64,000 nt of DNA from Prauserella alba (GCF_024171735.1 NZ_JAMTCH010000004.1:372001-436000); one strand, 5' to 3'. Positions 33,374 through 42,437 are shown, numbered from the stretch's first letter. Notes: generated by a model not told the origin, from the letters alone. Numbers and translations: made by a program.

Positions 33374-35275
33374 ATGTCAGACGAGGCGTGGGTGACGGCC
33401 GCGGAGATCGCGCGACTGGCGAACGTGGGACGGGCAGCCGTGAGCAACTGGCGTAAGCGGCACGCGGACTTCCCCGAGCCCGTCGCGGGAGCGCGCGGCG
33501 CACCGACGTTCCGGCTGGACGAGGTGCAGCGCTGGCTTCGCGCGCAGGGAAAACCGATCGGACCGTCGCCTGCCGACGTCGTGTGGCGTGCGCTCGCCGC
33601 GGGCCGCAGTGACGCCGTCCCCGTCGAGCTGGCCGCCGACATCGCCGACCACCTGACCGGTCACTGGAACGTCGACCTGCCGGGGGAGGTCCGTGCGGCT
33701 CTGGAGGAGCTCGACGACACGCCCCCCGGCGAGGTGATCGAGGAGCTGTGTACACGGATTTTCGACCGACAGCAGCGGCAGCACCTCGTCACTCCCCCAC
33801 CGCTCGCGGAGTTGATGATGGGGTTGGCCGGCGAGCCGAACTCGGTGTTCGACCCGGCCTGCGGTGCGGGCAACATCCTCCGGGCCGCCGCGGCGGCCGG
33901 CGCGGAAACCCTGTTCGGACAGGAGATCGACGACGCCATGTCCCGGATCGCGCGCGCTCGCCTCGCCGAACACGACGACGTCGAGGTCGCGACCGGGGAC
34001 GCGCTGCGCCATGACGTGTTCACAGGCCGGCGATTCGATGCGGTCGTGTGCGACCCGCCGTTCGGTTACCGCGATTGGGGGCACGAGGAGCTCGGCCTGG
34101 ATCCGCGGTGGGAGTACGGCCTGCCGGTGAAGGGCGAGCCGGAGTTGGCGTGGGTGCAGCACTGTCTCGCGCACGCCGAATCCGGCGGATCCGTGGTGGT
34201 GGCGCTGCCGGCGAGTGCAGCGGGGCGCAGGTCGGGACGGACGATCCGGCAGGCACTGCTGCGGCGGGGCGCGTTGCGCGCGGTCGTGGCGCTACCAGCG
34301 GGCGTGTTGATGTCTACGGGCATCGCCTTGCACCTGTGGGTGTTGCGGGATCCTGCCGAGCAGGCCGCGGAGCCGGTGTTGCTCGTGGACACAACGCGGC
34401 ATCGGCCGTCTCGGCGCGGCCACGTCGACTGGAATGCGATCGAGCGGGATGTCGTGGCGGCCTGGCACGAGTTCTGTGAACACGGCGCGGTCGAGGAGGT
34501 GGCGGGGCGGCACCGGACGGTGGAACCGATCGAGCTGCTGGACGAGGACGTCGACGTGACGCCGTCGCGGCACCTGCCGCAACCGCTTGCGGAGGTCGAT
34601 CTGGGCGCGTTGGAGCGGGAGCGCGACGAGCTGGCACGGACGCTCTCGGAGTTGGACGACTTGCTACCTGCGGTGCGGGAGGCGACCGGCCGTGCGGGCA
34701 TGTATTCGACGATCAACGACCTGGGCCGCGCCGGGGCGCTGACGTTGCGGCAGCGCACGAGCCCGTTCGACACGGCCGAGGACGGCGACGGTCCGCGGGT
34801 GTTGACGGGGCGTGACGTGGCGACCGGCCAGGAACCGACGTTGCGCTACGCGGGCGACGACCCCGGCGAGCTGACGCCGTTGCAACCGGGTGATCTGGTG
34901 GTGCCGCTGGTGGCGGCGGGTGACGGCACACCGTCGACGCTGGTGGTCGAGGCCGCGGATCTGGTGCTGGGTCCGAACCTGTCGCTGCTGCGGGTGGATG
35001 GCGACAAGCTGGACGTGCATTTCCTCGCGGGCCAGTTGCGTGCGAGCAGCCGGGCGCGGGCGCTGAGCACGACGGCGTCGGGCGTGCACCGGCTGGACAT
35101 CCGCCGGGCGGAGGTGCCGGTCCTGCCGCTCGACCGCCAACGCGAACTGGGCGAGGCGTTCCGCAAGCTGACCGAATTCGAGACCCGCCTACGCCGGGCC
35201 GGCGACACGGGCCGCCACATCGCGACCCACCTCACCACCGCCCTCGCCGACGGCACCATCGAACCAGGCGAGTAG
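33374..35275 (+). CDS. Orphan N6-adenine DNA methylase with N-terminal HTH and target-recognition-like domain
   Basis: In this 633-residue protein, residues 1-55 are an HTH of MerR/excisionase type (VTAAEIARLANVGRAAVSNWRKRH). The methylase domain has SAM motif I FDPACGAGNIL (about 160-170) and catalytic motif IV as DPPFG (about 227-231), where type I HsdM enzymes usually have NPPF/Y. The C-terminal 200 residues resemble an HsdS target-recognition domain with a coiled linker. No restriction nuclease is adjacent. ATG 33374 has GGGAGG; an in-frame TTG 12 bases earlier is unlikely. It may be regulatory or belong to a defence island. Confidence 0.85.
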   Translation: MSDEAWVTAAEIARLANVGRAAVSNWRKRHADFPEPVAGARGAPTFRLDEVQRWLRAQGKPIGPSPADVVWRALAAGRSDAVPVELAADIADHLTGHWNVDLPGEVRAALEELDDTPPGEVIEELCTRIFDRQQRQHLVTPPPLAELMMGLAGEPNSVFDPACGAGNILRAAAAAGAETLFGQEIDDAMSRIARARLAEHDDVEVATGDALRHDVFTGRRFDAVVCDPPFGYRDWGHEELGLDPRWEYGLPVKGEPELAWVQHCLAHAESGGSVVVALPASAAGRRSGRTIRQALLRRGALRAVVALPAGVLMSTGIALHLWVLRDPAEQAAEPVLLVDTTRHRPSRRGHVDWNAIERDVVAAWHEFCEHGAVEEVAGRHRTVEPIELLDEDVDVTPSRHLPQPLAEVDLGALERERDELARTLSELDDLLPAVREATGRAGMYSTINDLGRAGALTLRQRTSPFDTAEDGDGPRVLTGRDVATGQEPTLRYAGDDPGELTPLQPGDLVVPLVAAGDGTPSTLVVEAADLVLGPNLSLLRVDGDKLDVHFLAGQLRASSRARALSTTASGVHRLDIRRAEVPVLPLDRQRELGEAFRKLTEFETRLRRAGDTGRHIATHLTTALADGTIEPGE

Positions 35276-35277
35276 GC

Positions 35278-35300
35278 ACGTTGCGCCTCAGGCGCAACGT
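35278..35300 (+). terminator. Terminator after adenine methylase gene
   Basis: ACGTTGCGCC and GGCGCAACGT form a perfect 10-bp stem with a TCA loop, followed by TTTCC. It starts 2 bases after the stop. Confidence 0.8.
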
Positions 35301-35479
35301 TTCCGTCCATGACGAGTGCCGATCATCGCGAGGTGGAAGCCGCGTCAACGGACGGCCGTTCAACTGTTCGATTCCTGACCGGTCCGCGAGAGTGCAACAC
35401 GTCCACGCAAGTGCACCATGCGTCTGCTTGAGCGGACGACACGCGGCTCTGATCGCGCGTACCCACGTTCCACGAGGGC

Positions 35480-35575
35480 GCAGCACAGTCCCCGGAAAGG
35501 GGAACACGGACCCCTGAAACGTCAACACGCGCCCCGGAAAGTGCAACACGGGCCCCTGGACCCGCAACACAGCCG
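35480..35575. repeat. 21-bp imperfect tandem repeat
   Basis: About five units with a 21-base period carry the landmark AACACG (or a variant) at 35482, 35503, 35524, 35545 and 35566, each preceded by CCCC(T/G)GAAA-like sequence. Related single units occur near 35391-35420. It lies between two convergent genes, and the translated minus strand shows a 7-residue period that I regard as non-coding. The rest of the 35301-35630 gap shows no gene. Confidence 0.75.
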
Positions 35576-35630
35576 CCGCGCAGGGCGGCCGGAGAAGCCG
35601 CGAGGCCTGGCCAGCCGCCGGCCCCGCGGG

Positions 35631-36566
35631 TCAGCCGGACTGGGAGGCGCCGGCGTTGGCCAGGGGGAGGATCGGGTAGGCGACGCGGACGCCGGCGGCG
35701 TCGAGGCCGGCCTTCAGGTGGGCGCGCAGGTCGCGGCCGATCGACCACTGGTCGCCGGGCTGTGTCATGACCATGACCCGCACCGTGACGGCACCGTTGC
35801 CGATGCCGACCACACCGGTGATGTCCGGGCGCTCGATGATCTTCGGCGCGAACGCCGGGTTGTCGGCGAACTCGTCGATGCTGCGCTGGATGACGGCCTT
35901 CGCCTCCTCCAGGTTCACCGAGTAGTCCAGCGGCAGCTCCACGACCGCGTTCGCCCAGTCCTGGTTCATGTTGCAGACACGCATGATCTCGCCGTTGCGC
36001 ACGTGCCACAGCCCGCCGTTGAGGTCGCGGATCTTCGTGATCCGCAGCGTGACCGCCTCGACCGTGCCGACGGCATCGCCCACGTCGACGACGTCGCCGA
36101 CGCCGTACTGGTCCTCGACCATCATGAAGATGCCGGACAGGAAGTCCTGGACCAGGCTCTGCGCGCCGAAACCGATCGCCAGGCCGATGACACCGGCGCT
36201 CGCGATGATCGGGCCGATGTTGATCCCGAACTGGCCGAGGATCGTCACGAACGCGATCCCGAAGATCACGAACGACGCGACGCTCTTGAGCACCGACGCG
36301 ATCGTGCCCGCCCGCTGCCGCTGCCGTTCGCCGCGACCGTCGTTGCTCTGCTTGATGACCCGGCTCGCCGCCTTGGCCTTCGCCTTGTCGATCCGCTCGC
36401 GAGAGTTGACCATTCGCTTGGCCAGCTGGTCGATCACGCGGCCGACGATCGCGCGCAACACCAGGGCGATCACCACGATGATCGCGATGTTGATCAGACC
36501 GGACACCATCTCCGTGGAGTTCTCATTGAACCAGTCCACGAACGCATTGGCCTGGACACGAGGCAT
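35631..36566 (-). CDS. Small-conductance mechanosensitive channel (MscS family)
   Basis: This 311-residue MscS channel protects against osmotic downshock. Membrane helices are at about 20-40 and 88-130; the pore-lining TM3 carries the Gly/Ala-rich IGLAIGFGAQSLVQDFLSGIFMMVEDQ signature (about 125-150). The beta domain follows, with VGDVVDVGDAVGTVEAVTLRITKIRDLNGGLWHVRNGEI. A basic, Lys/Arg/Glu-rich loop joins TM1 and TM2. ATG 36566 is placed after GGGGAG; the longer frame upstream is Arg/Pro-rich and was rejected. It is divergent from the ercA-like operon. Confidence 0.92.
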   Translation of the reverse strand: MPRVQANAFVDWFNENSTEMVSGLINIAIIVVIALVLRAIVGRVIDQLAKRMVNSRERIDKAKAKAASRVIKQSNDGRGERQRQRAGTIASVLKSVASFVIFGIAFVTILGQFGINIGPIIASAGVIGLAIGFGAQSLVQDFLSGIFMMVEDQYGVGDVVDVGDAVGTVEAVTLRITKIRDLNGGLWHVRNGEIMRVCNMNQDWANAVVELPLDYSVNLEEAKAVIQRSIDEFADNPAFAPKIIERPDITGVVGIGNGAVTVRVMVMTQPGDQWSIGRDLRAHLKAGLDAAGVRVAYPILPLANAGASQSG

Positions 36567-36851
36567 GGGCACGGGTCTCCCCTCTTCCGCGGGCAGCGGA
36601 CACGACGTCACCTGGCAGGGTAGGCAGCCACCCACCGGCCCTCCGCACGCGGGGCGCCGTCGAGGCCGTAACCGTCCTGTGACCAGCCGATCCGGGCGCG
36701 GGCCATCGAAGATCCGGGGCGCGGGCCGTCGAAACAGCACCTGCGGACGCGCAACGACAATGTCATCCGTGTCTTCACCGGCAACGTCCTCGCGTTCGCC
36801 ATCCGAAGGCAGCGCGGCGCACCCGCATTGCTGACAAGCCTCCTGCGACCC

Positions 36852-36869
36852 CCTGTCCGATCGGACAGG
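36852..36869. promoter_or_regulatory. C1-regulon palindrome, copy 2 (ercA-like/kinase/regulator promoter)
   Basis: CCTGTCCGATCGGACAGG is a perfect 18-bp palindrome about 100 bases before the GTG of the ercA-like gene. The 401-bp gap (36567-36967) between mscS and this operon holds no gene. Confidence 0.65.
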
Positions 36870-36967
36870 TACCCGCTACCGCAAACGGAGGGTGTGCCTG
36901 CCGTCCGACCAGCACTAGCCTGAGAACAGTCCAGCACCGCGGCTGGAAGATGAGGAGGCGTTTCCGC

Positions 36968-38317
36968 GTGCTTCATCCGACCCGGGCCGCGCCGGAACTG
37001 TCCGACGACGTCGGGCCCCGCGCCCGGCTACCGCGACTGCCGGCCCCGCCGCCCATCGAACCGGACGACCGGAGCGCCGAAGACCGGGGCGCCGAAGATC
37101 GGGGCGTCGAAGATCGGGGCGTCGAGCTGGCAGGCCCCGGCACTGCGCCCGCATACCCCGACCGGTCCACGGGGCTGGCGAAGTTCCACGTGCCCGAGAT
37201 CGTGTTCGGCCCGCACGCGCTGGCCGAACTCGGCCACTGTGCGCTGCGCGTCGGCGCGCGCAGGCCGTTCCTGGTCACCGACCCCGGCATCGTGGCGGCA
37301 GGCTGGGCCGCCGAGGCCGTCGACCACCTCCGCGGCGCCGGGCTGCAGCCCGTGGTGTGGTCGGAGGTGACGCCCAACCCCAAGGACGGCGAGATCGCCG
37401 CCGCCTACGAGCACTACCTCGACAGCGGCGCCGACGTCATCCTCGCCGTCGGCGGCGGCTCCTGCATCGACGCGGCCAAGGGCGTGGCGATCCTGTCCTC
37501 CAACGGGGGGACGATCCTCGGCTACGCCGGAGTCGACAAGGTGGTGCAGCCGATCCCGCCGCTGGTCATGGCGCCGTCGACGTCGGGAACGGGCGCCGAC
37601 GTGTCCCAGTTCGCCGTCATCACCGACACCGAGCGGCACATCAAGATCACGATCATCAGCCGGACGCTCGTGCCCGAGATCTCGGTCATCGACCCGCGAC
37701 TGCTCACGACCATGCCCGAGGAGCTCAACGCGGCCACCGGACTCGACGCACTCACCCACGCCGTCGAGGCCTACGTCTCGCGGGCGCACAACCGCCTCAC
37801 CGACCACCACGCGCTGCACGCCGCTCACCTGATCACCGGCAACCTGCGCGACACGACGCTCCAACCGCGGCGCGCCGCCCCCCGGATCGGGATGGCTCAG
37901 GGCGCCCTCGAAGCAGGCATGGCGTTCACCAACGCCATCCTCGGCATCACACACGCCATGAGTCACCAGGTCGGCGGGCTGCTCGACGCCCCGCACGGCG
38001 TGCTCAACGGCGTCCTGCTGCCCCACGCGATCCGGTTCAACGCCGCCGAGGACCCACACCGCTACGTGCCCCTCGCCGCGGCCGTCGGCATCGACGTCGA
38101 AGGCAGGCCCGCCGACGAGGTGGCCGACGGGCTCGCCTCGTTCATCCGCACGCTGGCCGACGACGTCGGCGTGCCGAAAGGCCTGTCCGACCTGGGCGTC
38201 AGCGAGGCCGACCTGCCGACCCTCGCCCGCACCACCCTCGCCGACGCCTGCCTCGCCACCAACCCGCGGGAGGTCGACATCGCCGACGTGTTCGCCCTGT
38301 TCCGGCAGGCCCTCTGA
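36968..38317 (+). CDS. ErcA-like iron-containing alcohol dehydrogenase
   Basis: This 449-residue group III Fe-ADH has a cofactor loop VGGGSCIDAAKG (about 162-173). The metal site is formed by the D-x3-H in TGLDALTHAVEAYVS and the later His of ITHAMSHQVGGLLDAPHGVLNGV. Its IVAAGWAAE, TPNPKDGE, GYAGVDKV and TSGTGADVSQF blocks recall ErcA, the Fe-ADH with a regulatory role in Pseudomonas ethanol oxidation. Like ercA it is next to a sensor kinase and regulator. The N-terminal 60 residues are an extra Pro/Asp-rich extension with a 5-residue GAEDR/GVEDR tandem repeat. GAGGAGG supports GTG 36968. Confidence 0.85.
   Translation: MLHPTRAAPELSDDVGPRARLPRLPAPPPIEPDDRSAEDRGAEDRGVEDRGVELAGPGTAPAYPDRSTGLAKFHVPEIVFGPHALAELGHCALRVGARRPFLVTDPGIVAAGWAAEAVDHLRGAGLQPVVWSEVTPNPKDGEIAAAYEHYLDSGADVILAVGGGSCIDAAKGVAILSSNGGTILGYAGVDKVVQPIPPLVMAPSTSGTGADVSQFAVITDTERHIKITIISRTLVPEISVIDPRLLTTMPEELNAATGLDALTHAVEAYVSRAHNRLTDHHALHAAHLITGNLRDTTLQPRRAAPRIGMAQGALEAGMAFTNAILGITHAMSHQVGGLLDAPHGVLNGVLLPHAIRFNAAEDPHRYVPLAAAVGIDVEGRPADEVADGLASFIRTLADDVGVPKGLSDLGVSEADLPTLARTTLADACLATNPREVDIADVFALFRQAL
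37070..37128 (+). repeat. 15-bp tandem repeat in ercA-like coding region
   Basis: Four near-identical units of the form GGCGCCGAAGATCGG encode Ala/Val-Glu-Asp-Arg-Gly repeats in the N-terminal extension. Confidence 0.7.
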
Positions 38318-38358
38318 CCGGGGGACGCCGTGACGCTCATGAACGCTGTGAGGAACCG

Positions 38359-39756
38359 ATGACCTCGTCCGCGCACTCCAGTTCCAGGGACAGCCGCTCC
38401 AGGGACAGCGGCGCTGTGCGCTCCGGCTTCGGCCGCGACGAGGCCGACCTGGGCGCACTCACCGGCGTGCGCTCGGGCAAACGCTCCTTCTACCCCGAGT
38501 ACGTGCGCTCGGCCGAACGGCTGGAGAACGCGGTGCGCGCCCTCGACAGCATCTCGCGGGCACTGGTCCGCACGGCCGAAGGTCCACGCGAACTCGTCGA
38601 GGCCGTCGCGGCCGCGGCGGCGGACCACCTGCGCGCGGAATGGCTGCTGGTCGCGGTCGCCGACGGGGCGCTGCAGGCCGCGCGGCCACGGTTCCTCGTG
38701 CTCCACGGCGGCGAACTGATCGACGACGAACGGTCCCTGCCCGCCGAGGCCCTCCCCCACCTGCACGTGCTGCGGGCACGGCCGTGGGAGGCCGAGGACG
38801 AGCCCGGCGACGGCATCGTGCGCGTGTCGATGACCCTGGACGGCGAGCCGATGGGCGGCATCGCGGGGCTGCCAGGCAAGGCGGTCGAGGTCGCCGACAC
38901 CGACCTGGCCATCCTGCGGGTGCTCGCCAACCAGGCGGCGGTCGCGCTGCACAACTCGTTCCTGCTGCACGCGGCGACCACGCTGCGCGGCAAGACCGAA
39001 CGGCTCTCCGAGGCGGCCGAACAGCAGGCCAAGGAGCTCGCCGACACGCAGCAGCGCCTCATCGAGTCGATGCAGCGGCAAGCGCTGGACGACGAACGGC
39101 ACCGCATCGCCCGTGAACTGCACGACAGCGTCACCCAGGACGTGCTGTCGGCGGGCATGACCGTGGAGGTGTGCCGGGCGGAACTGGCCGCCGGCGGCGA
39201 TCACGACGCACTGGTCGATCAGCTCAGCGCGGCCAAGGACCTCACGGGGCACGCGGTCGAGCGGCTGCGCGCCGCGATCTACGCGCTGCACAACGGTGCA
39301 GAGGAACCTCCCGGATCGCTGCCCGTGCTGCTGGAACGGCTCTCGTCGGTGCACCTTCCCAGCGACCTGAAGGTGCAGGTCCGCATCGTGGGCAGCCCCG
39401 TGCCGCTGCCCGGCGAGGTCGAACACTCACTGCTGCGGCTCGCGGGCGAGGCGCTCTTCAACACCGTCATGCACACGACCGCCGACGAAGCGCTGGTGCG
39501 GCTGCAGTACCTGCCGGAGCGGATCGTGCTGTCGATCTCCGACAACGGCGAGGGCGACCCGGCCCAGCTGCGCAGGACACTCAAGCTCACCGCGGCGACC
39601 GACCTGGCGGGCGTGCACCGCGGCCTGGCGAACATGCAGGGCAGAACCCGCGAACTGGGCGGCACGATGTCGATCCGGCGTTCCGAGCTCGGCGGGATCA
39701 TGCTGGTACTCGATATTCCGCTCCCCCTGCGGAGGCACGGAAAGGCGGCATCATGA
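38359..39756 (+). CDS. GAF-type sensor histidine kinase (LiaS/NarX class)
   Basis: In this 465-residue kinase, residues 1-45 are Ser/Arg-rich and 55-205 form a GAF domain (LVRTAEGPRELVEAVAAAAADHL...VLANQAAVALHNSF). A coiled linker is followed by HisKA_3 with phospho-acceptor H255 in DDERHRIARELHDSVTQ. The C-terminal HATPase carries the ISDNGEGD and GLANMQGRTRELGG blocks. It is cytoplasmic, since no membrane helix is seen. GAGGAA lies 5 bases before ATG 38359; the gene sits 41 bases after the ercA-like gene and overlaps the response regulator (ATGA). It likely senses alcohol/aldehyde status, possibly through ErcA. Confidence 0.88.
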   Translation: MTSSAHSSSRDSRSRDSGAVRSGFGRDEADLGALTGVRSGKRSFYPEYVRSAERLENAVRALDSISRALVRTAEGPRELVEAVAAAAADHLRAEWLLVAVADGALQAARPRFLVLHGGELIDDERSLPAEALPHLHVLRARPWEAEDEPGDGIVRVSMTLDGEPMGGIAGLPGKAVEVADTDLAILRVLANQAAVALHNSFLLHAATTLRGKTERLSEAAEQQAKELADTQQRLIESMQRQALDDERHRIARELHDSVTQDVLSAGMTVEVCRAELAAGGDHDALVDQLSAAKDLTGHAVERLRAAIYALHNGAEEPPGSLPVLLERLSSVHLPSDLKVQVRIVGSPVPLPGEVEHSLLRLAGEALFNTVMHTTADEALVRLQYLPERIVLSISDNGEGDPAQLRRTLKLTAATDLAGVHRGLANMQGRTRELGGTMSIRRSELGGIMLVLDIPLPLRRHGKAAS

Positions 39757-40496
39757 ACACCCCACCGTCCAGGGCGATGCACCCGGACCCTGCACCGGCA
39801 CAGCGCCCGAACCGCGACGCCGAACGGCTACCGGACACCCGCAAGCAGGACACGGGCAGGCAGGACCGGCTGAGCATCGTGCTCGTCGACGACCACGCCA
39901 TCGTCCGCCAGGGTCTGCGATCCATTTTGGACCGCGAGGAGGACATGCGGGTGGTCGGTGAGGCCGCGACGGCCGCCGAGGCGCGTACGGCGCTCGAACA
40001 GTTGCGCCCCGCCATCGTGCTGCTCGACCTCAAACTCGGCACCGGCTCCGACACCGAGGGCCTCGACCTCTGCTCGGAGATCACCCGGCGCTACCCGGAG
40101 GTCGGCGTGCTCGTGCTGACCACGTTCCTCGACGACGCCTACGTGCTGGAGGCCGTGCACCGCGGCGCGAAGGGGTACGTCATCAAGGACGTCGACACCA
40201 GCGAACTCGTCTCGTCGATCCGGACGGTCGCGCGTGACGAGAGCGCGTTCGACTCACGGTCGGCGTCGGTGATGGCCCGTTCGCTCCGCACGACACCGGA
40301 GGAACCCGCGCTCACCGAACGCGAACACCGGGTGCTCGAACTGCTCGCGTCCGGACTGAGCAACCGCATCGTCGGCACGACGCTGTTCATCTCCGAGACC
40401 ACGGTCAAGTTCCACGTCCGCAACATCATGCGCAAACTCGGCGCCTCCACCCGCGCCGAAGCGGTCTACGAGGCCAGCAAGATGGGGCTCATCTGA
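39753..40496 (+). CDS. LuxR/NarL-type response regulator
   Basis: In this 247-residue response regulator a 38-residue flexible N-terminal extension precedes the receiver domain. The receiver has acidic pair D46/D47 (VLVDDHAIVRQGL), phosphorylation site D92 (VLLDLKLG) and K-switch VIKDVD. The LuxR HTH is at about 185-240 (LTEREHRVLELLASGLSNRIVGTTLFISETTVKFHVRNIMRKLGASTRAEAV). It is co-translated with the kinase. It is one candidate for binding the CTGTCCG-N2-CGGACAG palindrome that precedes this operon. Confidence 0.9.
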   Translation: MNTPPSRAMHPDPAPAQRPNRDAERLPDTRKQDTGRQDRLSIVLVDDHAIVRQGLRSILDREEDMRVVGEAATAAEARTALEQLRPAIVLLDLKLGTGSDTEGLDLCSEITRRYPEVGVLVLTTFLDDAYVLEAVHRGAKGYVIKDVDTSELVSSIRTVARDESAFDSRSASVMARSLRTTPEEPALTEREHRVLELLASGLSNRIVGTTLFISETTVKFHVRNIMRKLGASTRAEAVYEASKMGLI

Positions 40497-40505
40497 GGCA
40501 GACCC

Positions 40506-40533
40506 GGACCACGGCGCCCAACCACCGTGGTCC
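40506..40533 (+). terminator. Terminator after response regulator
   Basis: GGACCACGG (40506-40514) pairs with CCGTGGTCC (40525-40533) around a 10-base loop. It lies 10 bases after the stop and separates the operon from the convergent lower-GC cassette. Confidence 0.7.
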
Positions 40534-40552
40534 GACGCCGAACTGTTCGGAC

Positions 40553-41173
40553 CTAAACACCAGTGTCGCCCCGGCGGGACCGGGGAGGATTCGGGTATTC
40601 GTCAAGCTTTAGTACGCGGTATGTCTCCGGGTCGATCGTTGCACCCACAGCCACGGAATGACGAATTCCGTTGAATACCAAGTCCCACAATAGTGGATTC
40701 TGCTGATAATCCGCTATATTGCCGCGATCGACGTTTCCTCGCTGGTCTTTCAGGATTAGTTCCCAGCTACCCGGAGTTCCTGAGGTTTTGACCTCTACCA
40801 GCTCATACGTATGGACCACATCGCCGCCTGCGTTTACCCAATCGGCGCCAGCGGCCATTTTGGTATTCCGCGGAAGAAACCAGAACGCAACGCCCACGGC
40901 CGCGATAAACAGCCACATCGGCCAGTAAAGCATCCAGTCCAGTCCCGACTTTAACATAAGGAAAACGATGATCAAGACGACTATCGTGGCTGCTGACCAC
41001 CATCCGGCTTTTCGAGTGCCGTAGAGCCATTCCAGTGCTGCGCTAGGGCCGCTTGGAACCTTGCTGGCGTCGTAAGGTTGCGGCTCCCTGCGGCCGTTGA
41101 AGTGGCCGGGAGCGGCCGGCGGTCTGGGCTCTCCCGTCTGCGGGTCGGGCTTCGGCGGTAGGTCAGTGTTCAC
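40553..41173 (-). CDS. Hypothetical membrane protein, last gene of T7SS-like cassette
   Basis: This 206-residue protein has a Pro-rich N terminus, two close membrane helices (about 58-78 and 82-102: WWSAATIVVLIIVFLMLKSGLDWMLYWPMWLFIAAVGVAFWFL) and a soluble C-terminal domain with no recognised family. Base composition is clearly lower in GC than the flanking genes, with A/T-ending codons near the 3' end, which suggests transfer. It lies 9 bases after the WXG-type protein gene. It could be its membrane partner or immunity protein, purely by position. Confidence 0.6.
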   Translation of the reverse strand: MNTDLPPKPDPQTGEPRPPAAPGHFNGRREPQPYDASKVPSGPSAALEWLYGTRKAGWWSAATIVVLIIVFLMLKSGLDWMLYWPMWLFIAAVGVAFWFLPRNTKMAAGADWVNAGGDVVHTYELVEVKTSGTPGSWELILKDQRGNVDRGNIADYQQNPLLWDLVFNGIRHSVAVGATIDPETYRVLKLDEYPNPPRSRRGDTGV

Positions 41174-41182
41174 AGCTACCTT

Positions 41183-42424
41183 CTACCAGTTTCCCGTGGT
41201 GAACTTGGACAGCAGCTTCAAGTCAGGTAGCCACGGGTTGGTTTCGGCATTCTGGTAGCCTTCCTGAGACATTACGTCGAGAGCTGCCTTGACATCGTCA
41301 CTAGCGAAGTTCTCGATCAGGAAGCCGGTCCCGGTCGCCGCGATGAACCCGGCCAGAGCTCCGGGCGGACCGCCGATGGCACTACCGGCGGCGGCCCCGG
41401 CAACGATGCTGCCGCCGTTAGACAGCACAGTGACCGTCGGGTCCTTGCCTTGTGCCAAGTCGTCAACGAGGCTGAACCCGCCCAGCGTCGTCCCGACCGC
41501 GGGAAGCTTCGCCAGCAGTGGCTTCGCACCGGCCAGGTATTTCGCGTTCCTCGGTACAAAATTGGCGAGAGTGCTTGTGAGCGCCTTCTTGACCCCGCCG
41601 GGCAGCTTGTTCAGCCATTTGCCGAACTTCTTGCCCTCGGCCTGTGCCGCTTGGACGTTGGCCTTCGAGTTCGCGACCAGGGAGGCAACCAGATAGCGCG
41701 CCTGGTTCGACGATCCACGGGTGGCGTCGTCGGCAAGGTCACCCAGCTTGCTGCCGAGTTGGCGGAAGTTCGAGGCGGTGGTCTTGAAACTGTTGTGCGC
41801 CGCGATGTGCGCTGCCGCGAGCCCGGTGCCAAAGTCAGGCGCGTTGATGTACCACTTTTGGCCGACGTTCTTCAGGTAATCGAGGAGCATGCTCTGCGAG
41901 TCGGTCTCGATCTTCCGAGCTTCGGTCACCACGGTGCCGGCTTGCGTGTAGGCCTTGGCCTTCTTCACCCAGGCGGTGTAGGTATCCCATTGGGCGTCGA
42001 AGCGCTCTTTGTCGTCGCTGCTGATCGCCCCGCTCTTGGCGTGCCGGTGTGCTGGTTCGGGCTTCGGCGGCGGTTCGCCCGGTCCTTGAATCTCCTTGTC
42101 CGTGACGGTCAGGCCGCCCTTCTTGGCGATCTCGACGGCCTGCCCCATCCGGGCGTTGGTCGTATCAATGTCGGCCGCGTGCAAGTCGATCGCGTTCGCC
42201 AGACCGCCGTAGCCGGCGCTCAGATCGTCGATCTTGGGCTTGAAATGCAGCATGTTCCGCCGGAACGCGGTTGCCCCTTCGCCGTCCCACCCGTCCTCGG
42301 AGTTGTTCGACGCGCTCGTCACGTCCTCGTGGCGCGCCGATACCTTCTTGCCGGCTGTGCGTAGCCAGCCTGCGACCTCACGAAGGCTGGCTGATTGCGC
42401 CTCGACCTCGATGTTCAACGCCAT
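41183..42424 (-). CDS. Large WXG100-like type VII secretion substrate
   Basis: This 413-residue protein begins with a WXG100-like helical hairpin (about 1-95). The turn carries W-D-G (GWDGEGATAFRRNM, about 48-61), and the second helix has LANAIDLHAADIDTTNARM. The middle is helical and Lys-rich. The C-terminal 100 residues contain a Gly/Ala hydrophobic stretch (VAGAAAGSAIGGPPGALAGFIAATGTGFLI) that looks membrane-inserting. This suggests an exported effector, but no known toxin motif is seen. GAGGGGGAA precedes ATG 42424. The upstream gene encodes a small EspC-like partner. Confidence 0.7.
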   Translation of the reverse strand: MALNIEVEAQSASLREVAGWLRTAGKKVSARHEDVTSASNNSEDGWDGEGATAFRRNMLHFKPKIDDLSAGYGGLANAIDLHAADIDTTNARMGQAVEIAKKGGLTVTDKEIQGPGEPPPKPEPAHRHAKSGAISSDDKERFDAQWDTYTAWVKKAKAYTQAGTVVTEARKIETDSQSMLLDYLKNVGQKWYINAPDFGTGLAAAHIAAHNSFKTTASNFRQLGSKLGDLADDATRGSSNQARYLVASLVANSKANVQAAQAEGKKFGKWLNKLPGGVKKALTSTLANFVPRNAKYLAGAKPLLAKLPAVGTTLGGFSLVDDLAQGKDPTVTVLSNGGSIVAGAAAGSAIGGPPGALAGFIAATGTGFLIENFASDDVKAALDVMSQEGYQNAETNPWLPDLKLLSKFTTGNW

Positions 42425-42437
42425 GATTTCCCCCTCG

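Noticed and set aside
35323-36009. Coding potential of the 21-bp repeat on the minus strand (7-residue periodic peptide)
   Set aside because: The frame overlaps mscS out of frame, has no start signal, and the period is explained by DNA repetition.
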